From Bradyrhizobium agreste (GTDB lineage: Bacteria > Pseudomonadota > Alphaproteobacteria > Rhizobiales > Xanthobacteraceae), in contig NZ_JACCHP010000022.1 of assembly GCF_016031625.1 (NCBI RefSeq), positions 36,820 through 100,819 of the forward strand: a DNA stretch of 64,000 bases, read 5' to 3'. Both the position numbers and the translations under genes were made by a program. This document shows, piece by piece, positions 54,535 to 62,812 of the stretch. The notes beneath the pieces are model-generated. The model ran no database searches. It was not told the origin of the DNA and worked only from the letters and a program-made list of their open reading frames with translations. Position 1 is the stretch's first letter, and every line of letters begins with the position of its first letter.

Positions 54535-54583
54535 GCTGGTCCTCCCTGAAGGGTCGCGCGGGGCTGTCCAGACCCGCGGCCCG

Positions 54584-54612
54584 CCAATTTTGGAAAATTG
54601 GTCTTACCAATT
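54584..54612. promoter_or_regulatory. Overlapping dyads, candidate GntR (UxuR-like) operator
   Basis: Two perfect dyads share an arm: CCAATTTT-GG-AAAATTGG (54584-54601) and AATTGGT-CTT-ACCAATT (54596-54612). The second matches the TTGGTnnnACCAA form known for UxuR/ExuR-type FCD regulators. It sits between the divergent gntR and uxuB-like genes and could control both. Confidence 0.7.
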
Positions 54613-54677
54613 GACCAGAGCATTGACCTGATACTGACGCCATGTCAAGCAGCGGGCAAAGCAAAGGGGAGACGTCC

Positions 54678-56177
54678 ATGCGCCAGAGTTCGCTGCGCCT
54701 TGATTCCAGTTGCCTTGGCCGCGCCAATCTCGACCGGCTGGTGCCAAGCATCCGCCGTCCGGCCTATGACCGATCGCGCGTCACGCCCGGCATCGTACAT
54801 TTGGGCCTGGGGGCTTTTCATCGTGCCCATCAGGCCGTCGTCATCGACGATTGCCTTGCGAGCGGCAGCATGTCCTGGGGCATCGTCGGCGCGAGCCTGC
54901 GCAGCCCGGATACGCGCGACGCCCTCGCCCCGCAGGACCATCTCTACACAGTGGCTGTGCGAGCCGCCGAGGGTACCGAGCACCGGGTGATCGGCGCCCT
55001 GCTCGACAGTGTCGTCGCACGCGAGAAGCCGGCAGCCCTGGTCGAGCGAATGGCCGATCCTACCACCCGCATCGTTTCGCTGACCGTCACCGAGAAGGGC
55101 TATTGCCACACGCCGCAGACCGGCGACCTCGATGAGCGGCATCCCGACATCGTGCACGACCTGAACAATGTCGATGCCCCGCGCTCGGCGCCGGGCTTCA
55201 TCGTCGCCGCGCTGGCGCGCCGGCGGGCCCAGGGTCTTTCGCCCTTCACCGTGCTGTGCTGTGACAACCTCGCCGCCAACGGCCACACCGTACAGCGGAT
55301 CGTGACGCAGTTCGCCGCGCTGCGCTCGAAAGACCTCGGCAAGTGGATCGCCGAGACGGTCGCCTTCCCCTCGACCATGGTCGACCGCATCGTGCCGGAG
55401 ACGACGGATGCCGACCGCGATGCGGTCGCATCGGCGCTGGGCATGCGCGACGCCTGGCCTGTGATGACCGAGCCGTTCACGCAATGGGTGGTCGAGGACC
55501 GCTTCACCGCGGGCCGGCCGGATCTTGCCGCAGCGGGTGTCGAGCTCGTCACTGACGTCAAGCCGTTCGAGCTGATGAAGCTGCGGCTCCTCAACGCCAG
55601 CCATTCCGCGCTGGCCTATCTCGGCTATCTCTCCGGCTACGAGACCATCGCCGACACCATGCAGGATCCGCATTTTGCACGCCTCGCCGCACAGGTGATG
55701 GAAGAGGCCGCGGTGACGCTGATGATGCCGTCAGGCACGGATCTCGCCGCCTATCGCGCCTCCCTGCTCAAGCGCTTTTCCAATCCGGCGCTGCATCACC
55801 GCACCTGGCAGATCGCCATGGACGGCTCGCAAAAGCTGCCGCAGCGACTGCTTGGGGCGATGCAGGATCGCCTTGCGAAGGGCTTGCCGATCGCAACGCA
55901 TGCGCTCGCGGTGGCCGGCTGGATGCGCTACGTCAGCGGCGTCGACGAGCAGGGACGGCCAATCGACGTGCGCGATCCACTCGCCGGCGAATTCGCCGCG
56001 CTGGCGCGCGAGGCGGGTCCCGTTGCCGAGCGCCTCGCGCCGGCACTGCTCGGGGTGGCGAAGGTGTTCGGCCCGATCGGCGCCGAGCCGCGCCTGCGCG
56101 AGGCCGTCACCGCGGCGCTCGGCCGCCTCTATGCTGACGGCGCGCGGCGGGCCGTGGCAAGGCACGTTTCGGCGTGA
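54678..56177 (+). CDS. uxuB: Mannitol dehydrogenase-family oxidoreductase (UxuB/fructuronate reductase-like)
   Basis: A 499-residue long-chain dehydrogenase from ATG 54678 with ggggag upstream; an ATG 12 codons earlier is weaker. The NAD region is GIVHLGLGAFHRAHQAV, the middle VLCCDNLAANGHTVQ, and the catalytic lysine segment KPFELMKLRLLNASHS. The family includes D-mannonate oxidoreductase (UxuB), tagaturonate reductase and mannitol dehydrogenase. With uxuA across the operator, reduction of fructuronate to mannonate is the best inference. No uronate isomerase (uxaC) is in the window. Confidence 0.9.
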   Translation: MRQSSLRLDSSCLGRANLDRLVPSIRRPAYDRSRVTPGIVHLGLGAFHRAHQAVVIDDCLASGSMSWGIVGASLRSPDTRDALAPQDHLYTVAVRAAEGTEHRVIGALLDSVVAREKPAALVERMADPTTRIVSLTVTEKGYCHTPQTGDLDERHPDIVHDLNNVDAPRSAPGFIVAALARRRAQGLSPFTVLCCDNLAANGHTVQRIVTQFAALRSKDLGKWIAETVAFPSTMVDRIVPETTDADRDAVASALGMRDAWPVMTEPFTQWVVEDRFTAGRPDLAAAGVELVTDVKPFELMKLRLLNASHSALAYLGYLSGYETIADTMQDPHFARLAAQVMEEAAVTLMMPSGTDLAAYRASLLKRFSNPALHHRTWQIAMDGSQKLPQRLLGAMQDRLAKGLPIATHALAVAGWMRYVSGVDEQGRPIDVRDPLAGEFAALAREAGPVAERLAPALLGVAKVFGPIGAEPRLREAVTAALGRLYADGARRAVARHVSA

Positions 56178-56270
56178 CCACGACGCGGCAGCGTCATGAA
56201 TGCTGCACTGCAGCCGAAATCGACAGAAGTTGCGCTTGATTTTTGCCTGTCCTTGCCCCACCCGAGAGTG

Positions 56271-56678
56271 ATGGGAAACGACAACAAGGTCATCGCCGCC
56301 AACGCCGCCTTTTACGCCGCGTTTTCAACCGGCGACTTCGCCGGCATGGAACGGATGTGGGCGGACGACGACGGCATCTCCTGCATCCATCCCGGCTGGC
56401 CGGCCATCATCGGGCGCGCCACCGTGATCGGAAGCTGGCGCGACATCCTGCAAAACCCGCAGCGGCCGCAGATCGTCTGCGCCGAGCCGCAGGCCATCGT
56501 CGACGGCGACAGCGCCCGCGTGCTCTGCATCGAGATCGTCGACGGCACCGCGCTGGCTGCGGCCAACCATTTTCGCCGCGTCGGCGACGACTGGCGCCTG
56601 GTGCACCATCAGTCCAGCCCGATCGCACAGATTGTCGAGCAGGCTGAGGACGATAGAGCCAGTCACCGCGTCCACTGA
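56271..56678 (+). CDS. SnoaL/NTF2-like small protein
   Basis: A 135-residue protein if ATG 56271 (MGNDNKVIAANAAF) is the start; the frame extends 25 codons further up. The cone-shaped NTF2-like fold is suggested by FYAAFSTGDFAGMERMWADD, then CIHPGWPAIIGRATVIGSW and HFRRVGDDWRLVHHQSS. Members are isomerases, hydrolases or stress proteins. Related SnoaL_3-type proteins are common and mostly uncharacterised. It follows uxuB by 93 bases; linkage in function is not evident. Confidence 0.82.
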   Translation: MGNDNKVIAANAAFYAAFSTGDFAGMERMWADDDGISCIHPGWPAIIGRATVIGSWRDILQNPQRPQIVCAEPQAIVDGDSARVLCIEIVDGTALAAANHFRRVGDDWRLVHHQSSPIAQIVEQAEDDRASHRVH

Positions 56679-56702
56679 GCACGGCGATCACGGGAGCGTG
56701 AT

Positions 56703-57461
56703 CTACTGTGCATGGGGTTGTTTTTCAGCTTTTTTGTTTGGCGGGTCCGAAAGTTCCGACAGATCGTCGAGCACGATATGCGCGCCGGTGAAGTCGTCGT
56801 CCCCGAAGAACATGCTGCGGGTGATCAGAACCGGGATGCCGGCACGCGAGGCCGCAATCAGGCCGTTGGCGGAATCCTCGATCGCAACGCAGTCGGACGC
56901 CCCGAGCTTCAGCCGCGCCAGGATCTCGAGATAGACGTCCGGCGCCGGCTTCTTGTGCCTGACGTCATCGCCGGCGACGATCGCATCGAAATCCGCGGCC
57001 CAACGTTTGCCCAGCGCCTGCGACAGCAGCGCATCGATATTGCCGTGCGAGGTGGTGGTTGCAATCGCAAGCCGCTGGCCCCTCGCCCTCGCCGCAGCGA
57101 GCAAATCCGTCACGCCCCGCCGTAAGGGGCAGCGGCCGGCCTCGACCAATTCGGCATAATGCGCGGTCTTGATCCGGTGAAGCTCTGCGATGTCCGTGTC
57201 CGACAAGGGCGGAGCAGTCACGAGCCTCTTGTGGTAGGCGCGGATGCGTTCCTTGCCGCCCGTCACCCGCAGCAGGTCCTTGTAGACGGCGCGGTCCCAC
57301 TGCCAGTCGAGACCGTGGCGGGCGAAGGCAAGATTGAAGGCCTGCCGATGCAGCTCCTCGGTTTCGGCCAGGGTGCCGTCGACGTCGAAGATCAGCGCGG
57401 CGGCGCGCCGGATCAGTTCGGGGGCGTCCGCTGGCGACTGAACCAACGCTTCGGCCTGCAT
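56703..57461 (-). CDS. HAD-IA phosphatase, CbbY-like
   Basis: A 252-residue HAD protein from ATG 57461. Motif I is LIFDVDGTLAETEE (DxDxT), motif II TTTSHGN, motif III Lys in DDVRHKKPAPDVYLEIL, motif IV EDSANGL. The cap contains LLRVTGGKERIRAYHKRL, as in CbbY, a xylulose-1,5-bisphosphate phosphatase of Calvin-cycle bacteria. No Rubisco genes are in the window, so the substrate could be another sugar phosphate. Confidence 0.9.
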   Translation of the reverse strand: MQAEALVQSPADAPELIRRAAALIFDVDGTLAETEELHRQAFNLAFARHGLDWQWDRAVYKDLLRVTGGKERIRAYHKRLVTAPPLSDTDIAELHRIKTAHYAELVEAGRCPLRRGVTDLLAAARARGQRLAIATTTSHGNIDALLSQALGKRWAADFDAIVAGDDVRHKKPAPDVYLEILARLKLGASDCVAIEDSANGLIAASRAGIPVLITRSMFFGDDDFTGAHIVLDDLSELSDPPNKKAEKQPHAQ

Positions 57462-57615
57462 GATGGATGCTTCCCTTCCGTTGCTGCGTGAAGCGAGCAT
57501 CGACCGAGCCGGAGGGCGAGACAAATCGCAATATCTTTTGCCGGACCCAAAAATCTCTTATGAGCGAACGGCGCGCGACGGCGCGAACGGGAACTTTCGT
57601 CTGCACGGGAGACGC

Positions 57616-58464
57616 ATGCGGCTTTTCATCCTCGGCCTCGGCTACAGCGCCCGGCACTTCGTCCGCAAGCACGGCGGCAGCTTCTCGCATGTCGCCGGCA
57701 CCGTGCGCGATCCCGCGCAGCGCAACGATCTCGCCGGCCTCGAGGTGCATCCGTTTTCCGGCAGCGATCCGTCGCGCGAGACGGTTGAACGGGTTCGCGA
57801 CGCCGATGTCCTCCTGGTGTCGATCCCGCCCAGCAGCATCGGCGATCCAGCCATCGTGACGTTCGAGGGCGTGCTCAAGGGAAGGAGCCGCAAGGTCGTC
57901 TATCTCTCCACCATCGGGGTGTACGGTGATCACGGCGGAGCGTGGGTCGACGAGAGCACGCCGCCGCAGGCCATGCTCGACCGCACGCGCATGCGGATCG
58001 CGGCGGAGCAGGCCTGGACGGATGCAACAGGCGGCGATGCGGCGATCCTCAGGCTTGCCGGCATCTACGGCCCCGGCCGCAACGCGCTGGCGACGCTGCG
58101 CGCGGGAACGGCGAGGCGCATCATCAAGCCGGGACAGGTCTTCAACCGCATCCACGTCGACGATATCGCAAGCGCGATCATGGCCGCTGTTCATCACCAG
58201 GGCGGCGGCGTTTGGAACGTCTGCGACGACGAGCCGGCGCCGCCGCAGGACGTGATCGCCTATGCCGCGCAGCTGATGGGCGTGGCGCCGCCGCCCGAAG
58301 AAGCGTTCGCCACCGCCGAGATGTCGGCGATGGCCCGCAGCTTCTATGCCAGCAGCGCCCGTGTCGCCAATGCGAAACTGAAACGCGAGCTCGGCGTCAC
58401 GCTGGCCTGCCCCACCTATCGGCATGGCCTCGACGCTCTCTGGCGCGCAGGCGAAGGACGTTAG
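57616..58464 (+). CDS. NAD(P)-binding epimerase-like SDR protein (YeeZ type)
   Basis: A 282-residue atypical SDR starting MRLFILGLGYSARHFVRKH at ATG 57616, with cgggaga upstream. The Rossmann motif is GLGYSA rather than the classical TGxxGxxG. It continues with STIGVYGDHGGAWVDEST, LRLAGIYGPGRNAL and NRIHVDDIASAI, as in the SDR_a5/YeeZ group of NAD-dependent epimerase-like proteins. The substrate is unknown. It is divergent from the CbbY-like gene. Confidence 0.9.
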   Translation: MRLFILGLGYSARHFVRKHGGSFSHVAGTVRDPAQRNDLAGLEVHPFSGSDPSRETVERVRDADVLLVSIPPSSIGDPAIVTFEGVLKGRSRKVVYLSTIGVYGDHGGAWVDESTPPQAMLDRTRMRIAAEQAWTDATGGDAAILRLAGIYGPGRNALATLRAGTARRIIKPGQVFNRIHVDDIASAIMAAVHHQGGGVWNVCDDEPAPPQDVIAYAAQLMGVAPPPEEAFATAEMSAMARSFYASSARVANAKLKRELGVTLACPTYRHGLDALWRAGEGR

Positions 58465-58587
58465 GGTTCCTGCACTCCGATGCCTCCCAGACATGGCTCG
58501 CCCGCGCTTGACTTCCTGCCGGCGCGGTCGTGATCTAGCCTTCGAGCGAGTCACCACACAGCGAGCTCGCCCCTTGGGAGGATGGAA

Positions 58588-59856
58588 ATGAACAAGACGA
58601 TCGCCATGATCGCGGCGACTATTGCTGTCGTCACGCTCGGCGCCGCGCGCGCCGCGCCGTTGCCCGAAGCCAATCCTGACGATGTCGGATTTTCGAAGCA
58701 AAGCCTTGCACGCCTCGATGATTTCTTCGGGCGCGAGATCGCGGCCAAGCGCGTGCCCGGCGCAGTGGTCGCCATCGCCCGTGACGGCAAGCTCGTCCAT
58801 TACAAGGCCTATGGCCTGCTCGATCCGGCAAAGAGCACGCCGATGCCGCTCGATGCGATCTTCGCGCTGGCCTCGATGACCAAGCCGATGGCAGCGGTCG
58901 CCGGCCTGACGCTGATGGAGCAGGGACGGCTGCCACTCCAGGCCAAACTGTCCGATTACTACCCGGGCTTTGCCGATATGAAGGTCGCAGTTGCCCAGGC
59001 CGACGGCTCGCTCAAGCTCGAGCCGCAGGCCTCGCCGATCTTCATCCACGATCTCTATCGGCATACGTCGGGGTTGATGTATGGCGGCCGCCCGGACTCA
59101 TCGAGCCCGGTGGCGCGGCAATATCCCGATGGCACTGCGCCGGCGATCGAAGGCGACACCCAGGCCTTTATCGATCGCATCACCAAGCTGCCGCTCGCGC
59201 ACCAGCCGTCGACCGCGTTCGAATACGGCTTTTCGATCGACGTGCTCGGTGCAGTCATCGAGAAGGTGAGCGAGCAGAAGCTCGGCGACTATCTCGCGGC
59301 CAATGTCTGGCAGCCGCTCGGCATGAAGGATGCGACCTTCCATCCGACCGACGCGCAGCGCCCCCGCCTTGCCCGCCCCTTCGCGAACGATCCGCTCACG
59401 GGCAAGCCGCAGGCCATCAAGCTCCTGGACACCCCAACCAAGTTCGACTGCGGCGGCGCCTGCTCGTTCGCGACGGTCGGCGACTACATCCGCTTCGGAC
59501 AGATGCTGCTCAACGGCGGCGAGCTCGACGGGCAGCGCATCCTCGGTCCGAAGACCGTCCATCACATGACGGCGAACCATCTCGGCCCAGAGATCAAGAA
59601 TAACGTCGCCAATGTCGAGCCGCATCGCGGCGGCTTCGGCTTCGGCCTTTCGGTGGCGGTCCGGACGGCCGAAGGATTGTCGTCGGTCCCGGGCAATCCC
59701 GGCGAGTTCACCTGGAACGGCGCCTACGGGACGCAGTTCTTCTGCGATCCCAAGGAGCGTCTCGTCGTGGTGGTGGGGACGGCGGCACCGGGTGAGCTCA
59801 GGAAGTATTACCGCGAGCAGGTCCAGGACATCGTCTACGGCGCTATGACGAAGTGA
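58588..59856 (+). CDS. Exported serine hydrolase, beta-lactamase/class C family
   Basis: A 422-residue protein; ATG 58588 lies seven bases after GGGAGG, while an ATG two codons earlier is too close. The signal peptide ends at ARAAP. The S-x-x-K motif is in ALASMTKPMAAV, the tyrosine region is FEYGFSIDVLG, and a third motif follows near SVPGNPGEFTWNGAYG. Such proteins are esterases or D-Ala-D-Ala peptidase-like enzymes more often than true beta-lactamases. The YxN motif is YGF, which also argues for an esterase. Confidence 0.9.
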   Translation: MNKTIAMIAATIAVVTLGAARAAPLPEANPDDVGFSKQSLARLDDFFGREIAAKRVPGAVVAIARDGKLVHYKAYGLLDPAKSTPMPLDAIFALASMTKPMAAVAGLTLMEQGRLPLQAKLSDYYPGFADMKVAVAQADGSLKLEPQASPIFIHDLYRHTSGLMYGGRPDSSSPVARQYPDGTAPAIEGDTQAFIDRITKLPLAHQPSTAFEYGFSIDVLGAVIEKVSEQKLGDYLAANVWQPLGMKDATFHPTDAQRPRLARPFANDPLTGKPQAIKLLDTPTKFDCGGACSFATVGDYIRFGQMLLNGGELDGQRILGPKTVHHMTANHLGPEIKNNVANVEPHRGGFGFGLSVAVRTAEGLSSVPGNPGEFTWNGAYGTQFFCDPKERLVVVVGTAAPGELRKYYREQVQDIVYGAMTK

Positions 59857-59881
59857 GACGGCCACGCTCCTGAAAGAGAAA

Positions 59882-59902
59882 GGGCGGCCGCTTGGGCCGC
59901 CC
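59882..59902 (+). terminator. Hairpin after the serine hydrolase gene
   Basis: GGGCGGCC and GGCCGCCC form an 8-bp stem with a five-base loop, 25 bases after the stop. The following GCTTGATT has only a short T content, as usual for high-GC genomes. Confidence 0.6.
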
Positions 59903-59915
59903 GCTTGATTGAGCG

Positions 59916-60020
59916 TCAGCTCAACACGCCGTATTTCTTGAACCAGGCCTCCATAGTGGCCGAGCACCGGCGCCTTCATCTCGGGCGCGAGCTGCAGCGG
60001 GCTCTTCGGCCCAACGGGTT
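59916..60020 (-). pseudogene. Dienelactone hydrolase remnant with internal deletion
   Basis: The minus strand reads GPKSPLQLAPEMKAPVLGHYGG in one frame, an internal dienelactone-hydrolase segment. It then changes frame into EAWFKKYGVLS and a stop, a typical C-terminus of that family. The segment that should lie between them, with the catalytic Asp and His, is missing, and the N-terminal half with the nucleophile Cys is not seen upstream. It is a deletion relic. Confidence 0.55.
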
Positions 60021-60149
60021 GGCAGCAACATCCATTAACCGAAAGAAGCGGTTCCTTTCCCCGCCGGCCGGCCTCCTGGGCGCTGCAAGGGATGCACCTG
60101 TGCGCACGCCCGACAGGCTCTGCCGCAACAAATAGCAATCGCAGTCACG

Positions 60150-60446
60150 ACGGTGACGCATCATGTTGCTCGCGCATCGCTTGTCATCGCCAATTCACGT
60201 GCGAACCGCCGTCATTTGATTGAAATTTTCCGAATATCTGGGCCGCGCGATTTACCCGGTCTTTCTTTGTGACACCCTAGTTCCAAGGCCGGAAGTTCCA
60301 TCTTCGGAAACGCAGAGGCTTCTTCCCGCGACGCGCCGATACTCGCCCGCAACGGACGACCGAGCGCAAGCGGGCTTCGTTCTCGTCCGCCCCGATTGCG
60401 CTACCCAAGGCCCAATTGAATAAAGTTTATCCGACCTGGAACTGAA
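60150..60446. other. Intergenic stretch, no gene seen
   Basis: About 300 bases before the MarR gene hold no convincing reading frame. The last 30 bases (ATTGAATAAAGTTTATCC) are AT-rich and probably contain promoter elements, but no consensus is clear enough to call. Confidence 0.5.
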
Positions 60447-61025
60447 ATGAATTTGGCTCGTGAATCGATTGAACTGCTGGAGCAGGCCGCACGCATCCTG
60501 TGGTTCGAAGGCACCAAGCACGGTTTGCGCGACCGCGAGTGGATGGCGCTGCGCTTCCTCTCCCGCGCCAACCGGTTTTCCCGAACCCCCTCGGCGCTGG
60601 CGAGCTACGTCGGCACCACGCGCGGCACCGCCTCTTTCATCATCGGCGAGCTCGAGCGGCTCGGTTATCTCGAGCGGAAGCGCTCGGCCACCGACAAGCG
60701 GTCGGTGACGTTGAGCGTGACCCAGCAGGGCAAGAAGTTCCTGGTGCGCGATCCCGTCAACGTCCTCGTCGAGGCGATTGCCGTTCTCGACGACGAGGTC
60801 AAGATCCGCTTCCGCGACACGTTCCGGCACGTTCTGGACCACTCGGATGCCGCCGAGCAGCGGCACCACACCGACGTCTGCAAGCGTTGCATCTTCCTGC
60901 GGGAGGATCGCGCCAGTGCCGACAGCAAGACGACGGTCGAGTTCAGCTGCCGCTTATTTCGTGCGCCGATCGCGGAGGCGGAGGTCGATCTGCTATGCAC
61001 CAGCTTCGAGCATCACCGCCAATAG
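60447..61025 (+). CDS. MarR-family regulator with C-terminal cysteine cluster
   Basis: A 192-residue protein from ATG 60447. Residues 15-100 form a MarR winged helix (SRTPSALASYVGTTRGTASF, then LERLGYLERKRSATDKRS). The protein has only four cysteines, all in the last 48 residues: Cys145 and Cys148 as CKRC, Cys168 in FSCRLF and Cys184 in DLLCTSF, with His140 and His141 beside the first. This looks like a metal, Fe-S or thiol sensor site added to the MarR core. The target is unknown; no obvious partner gene is adjacent. Confidence 0.88.
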   Translation: MNLARESIELLEQAARILWFEGTKHGLRDREWMALRFLSRANRFSRTPSALASYVGTTRGTASFIIGELERLGYLERKRSATDKRSVTLSVTQQGKKFLVRDPVNVLVEAIAVLDDEVKIRFRDTFRHVLDHSDAAEQRHHTDVCKRCIFLREDRASADSKTTVEFSCRLFRAPIAEAEVDLLCTSFEHHRQ

Positions 61026-61037
61026 AAGGCGGTTCGA

Positions 61038-61994
61038 TCAGGGCGTCGCCTTGCGCGACGAATAGATGACGCCGCCGCTGGATTCTACCACCAGGCGCCC
61101 GTTTTCGTTCCTGATCTCTTCGATGCGGCCAAGACCGGGCACCTGTTGCCCCAGCACGGCTTCGACGACGCCGTTCGGCCCTTGCAGGATCACGATTCCC
61201 TCATAGGCTTGGCGGACAGCCCAGCCCTTGATCGTCTTGCGCGGCGCCGACGCACGCTCGGCGGCAGGCACCGATCCCGTGAATTCGGGCGCGGCGACCG
61301 CGGCCATCATCGGTCCTTGCGGTGACACCGGCTGCGTCTGCACCGTCGCCGGCGCGGGAGCTTGGACCTGGACTTGGGCCTGCGCCTGAGCGAGCTTGTC
61401 GAGCTTCACCGTGGAGGACGAGCTCACCCGCTCGATCCGGTCCAGGTTCTCCGCAAACCTGCCGAAGCGATCGTTCGTGACCTTGCTGGATTGATCGACC
61501 GCGGTGCGCAAGCCGTCGAGATTTTCGGACACGCCCGACACCTGCTTGCGCAGTTGCGCGACGGTCTCGCGCAGATTCCTGATCTCCGCATTGGCCGCAG
61601 CGTTGTTCGGCGCGGGCTGCGTGGTGAGATAGGCGATCACGCCGGTGCAGGCGCAGACCACCAGCATGGCAGCGACCGCCAGAGTTGCGAGCGGCACGAC
61701 CCATGTCGGACGAGGCGGTGGCGGCTTCGCCACGATCACGGCCGGCTTGATCACAGCCGGCGTGGGTTTCGGGATTGCCATCTTGTCGAGGCGCGCCTTG
61801 GCGCGGATGCGCTTCAAGCCCTCGAGTGCCTCCTTTGCGAGAGCCTCGTCGCTGGCCGCGGCCGATACGCGCTTTGCGCTCGCGGCAGGCTTGGTCGTCC
61901 GCGCCGCGTTGTCCATTGTATCGCTTGGCGCCGGCTTCGCCGCCGCGGAAGCATCCGTGGTCGCGTTGGGACGAGCTTGTCCATCGGACGACAT
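61038..61994 (-). CDS. Single-pass membrane protein with coiled coil, unknown function
   Basis: A 318-residue protein. Residues 1-95 are an Ala/Pro/Lys-rich cytoplasmic part (DEALAKEALEGLKRIRAKA). Residues 97-123 are a transmembrane helix. About 135-210 form a coiled coil (AEIRNLRETVAQLRKQVSGV), then a Gln/Ala/Pro linker. The last 60 residues are a small beta domain (GWAVRQAYEGIVILQGPNGV, then GLGRIEEIRNENGRLVV) like those closing PilP-type and other envelope assembly proteins. It probably spans the periplasm. No named family is recognised. Confidence 0.8.
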   Translation of the reverse strand: MSSDGQARPNATTDASAAAKPAPSDTMDNAARTTKPAASAKRVSAAASDEALAKEALEGLKRIRAKARLDKMAIPKPTPAVIKPAVIVAKPPPPRPTWVVPLATLAVAAMLVVCACTGVIAYLTTQPAPNNAAANAEIRNLRETVAQLRKQVSGVSENLDGLRTAVDQSSKVTNDRFGRFAENLDRIERVSSSSTVKLDKLAQAQAQVQVQAPAPATVQTQPVSPQGPMMAAVAAPEFTGSVPAAERASAPRKTIKGWAVRQAYEGIVILQGPNGVVEAVLGQQVPGLGRIEEIRNENGRLVVESSGGVIYSSRKATP

Positions 61995-61999
61995 ATGAA

Positions 62000-62812
62000 A
62001 ATGCTCCGTTCGGTTCGGTCTGTCGAACGACGACGTTATTTGCCGAAGCTTGCCTGAAACGTGCGCGTCGTAAGCCCTTCATCGCGTGTAATGCGACGTC
62101 GGATGAGTCGATCACGTCATACACGTGGCGATAGTGCGACTCGAAAGACACACACTCGCCGGATTTCATCAAGCTGGAGTCGCGGCGCAGACGTGAGTCG
62201 AACTGCCGCATGTGAAAAAACGGGTTCCAGGGTCAATCCCGGGTTGAAAACCCATCAATGTGCGTGCGCCGGAACACCACCCGAAATGGCTGTAATTGTA
62301 CGGGGATGCGGAACTATACGACCAGCACGGTGCAAAATTAGTTCGGCATCAAAATCAACTGATGCGATTGAATACATCAAGAAACAACCCGCAACGAATC
62401 AACAGCATCAAGCGCGTGTAGCAATCGCTTTGTTCCGCACGCTTGATCGGAAATCGGCAATCGTTACGGTTCTACTCAAGTGATTCTCGCCAGTTGGCGA
62501 GGAGATCGACACGGTTCAGCAGTGTTCGGACGCGATGAGCAACTTGGCGCAACTGTTCTAGGTCGTTTCTCAATCTGCTCCGCGAGGTGATCAGTTAGAC
62601 ACCCGCCGAGCCTCACGCAGTAAGCGTTTCAGTATCGAGTTGAAGTAACAGGCCTGCGAAACGCAGGCACTGAACGCGTAGGGCTGCCCGCGAATATCGA
62701 AACCACAACAACGGTTCGCGGGATGGAATGTCGTCAAACAGCATCGTTGCCGAGCCGGGGCATCACAACAACCAACCGGCCGCAACGAGTGCGAAACAGG
62801 GGCGAAAGACTG
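62000..62812. other. AT-rich intergenic region with possible small relics
   Basis: About 810 bases without a convincing gene. Composition falls well below the surroundings: 25 of 60 bases are G or C in 62341-62400. A 140-codon frame on the plus strand (62061-62483) is Ser/Arg/Thr-rich and resembles nothing. On the minus strand 62472-62594 an open stretch ends LEQLRQVAHRVRTLLNRVD, then LLANWRESLE and a stop; it has leucine-heptad character and may be a small gene or 3' relic lacking a good start. A hairpin GCCTGCG-AAA-CGCAGGC is at 62652-62668. Confidence 0.55.

Noticed and set aside
53527..54549. A 340-codon plus-strand frame opposite the GntR regulator and dctP start
   Set aside because: Composition is that of a shadow, and the regulator on the minus strand is well supported.
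62216..62262. A GGTTCCAGGGTCAATCCCGGG stretch that recalls a tRNA T-arm
   Set aside because: No acceptor, D or anticodon arms can be built around it; it is just a local inverted repeat.
62061..62483. A 140-codon plus-strand frame in the AT-rich gap
   Set aside because: Ser/Arg-rich, no ribosome site, crosses a sharp composition change, no family likeness.
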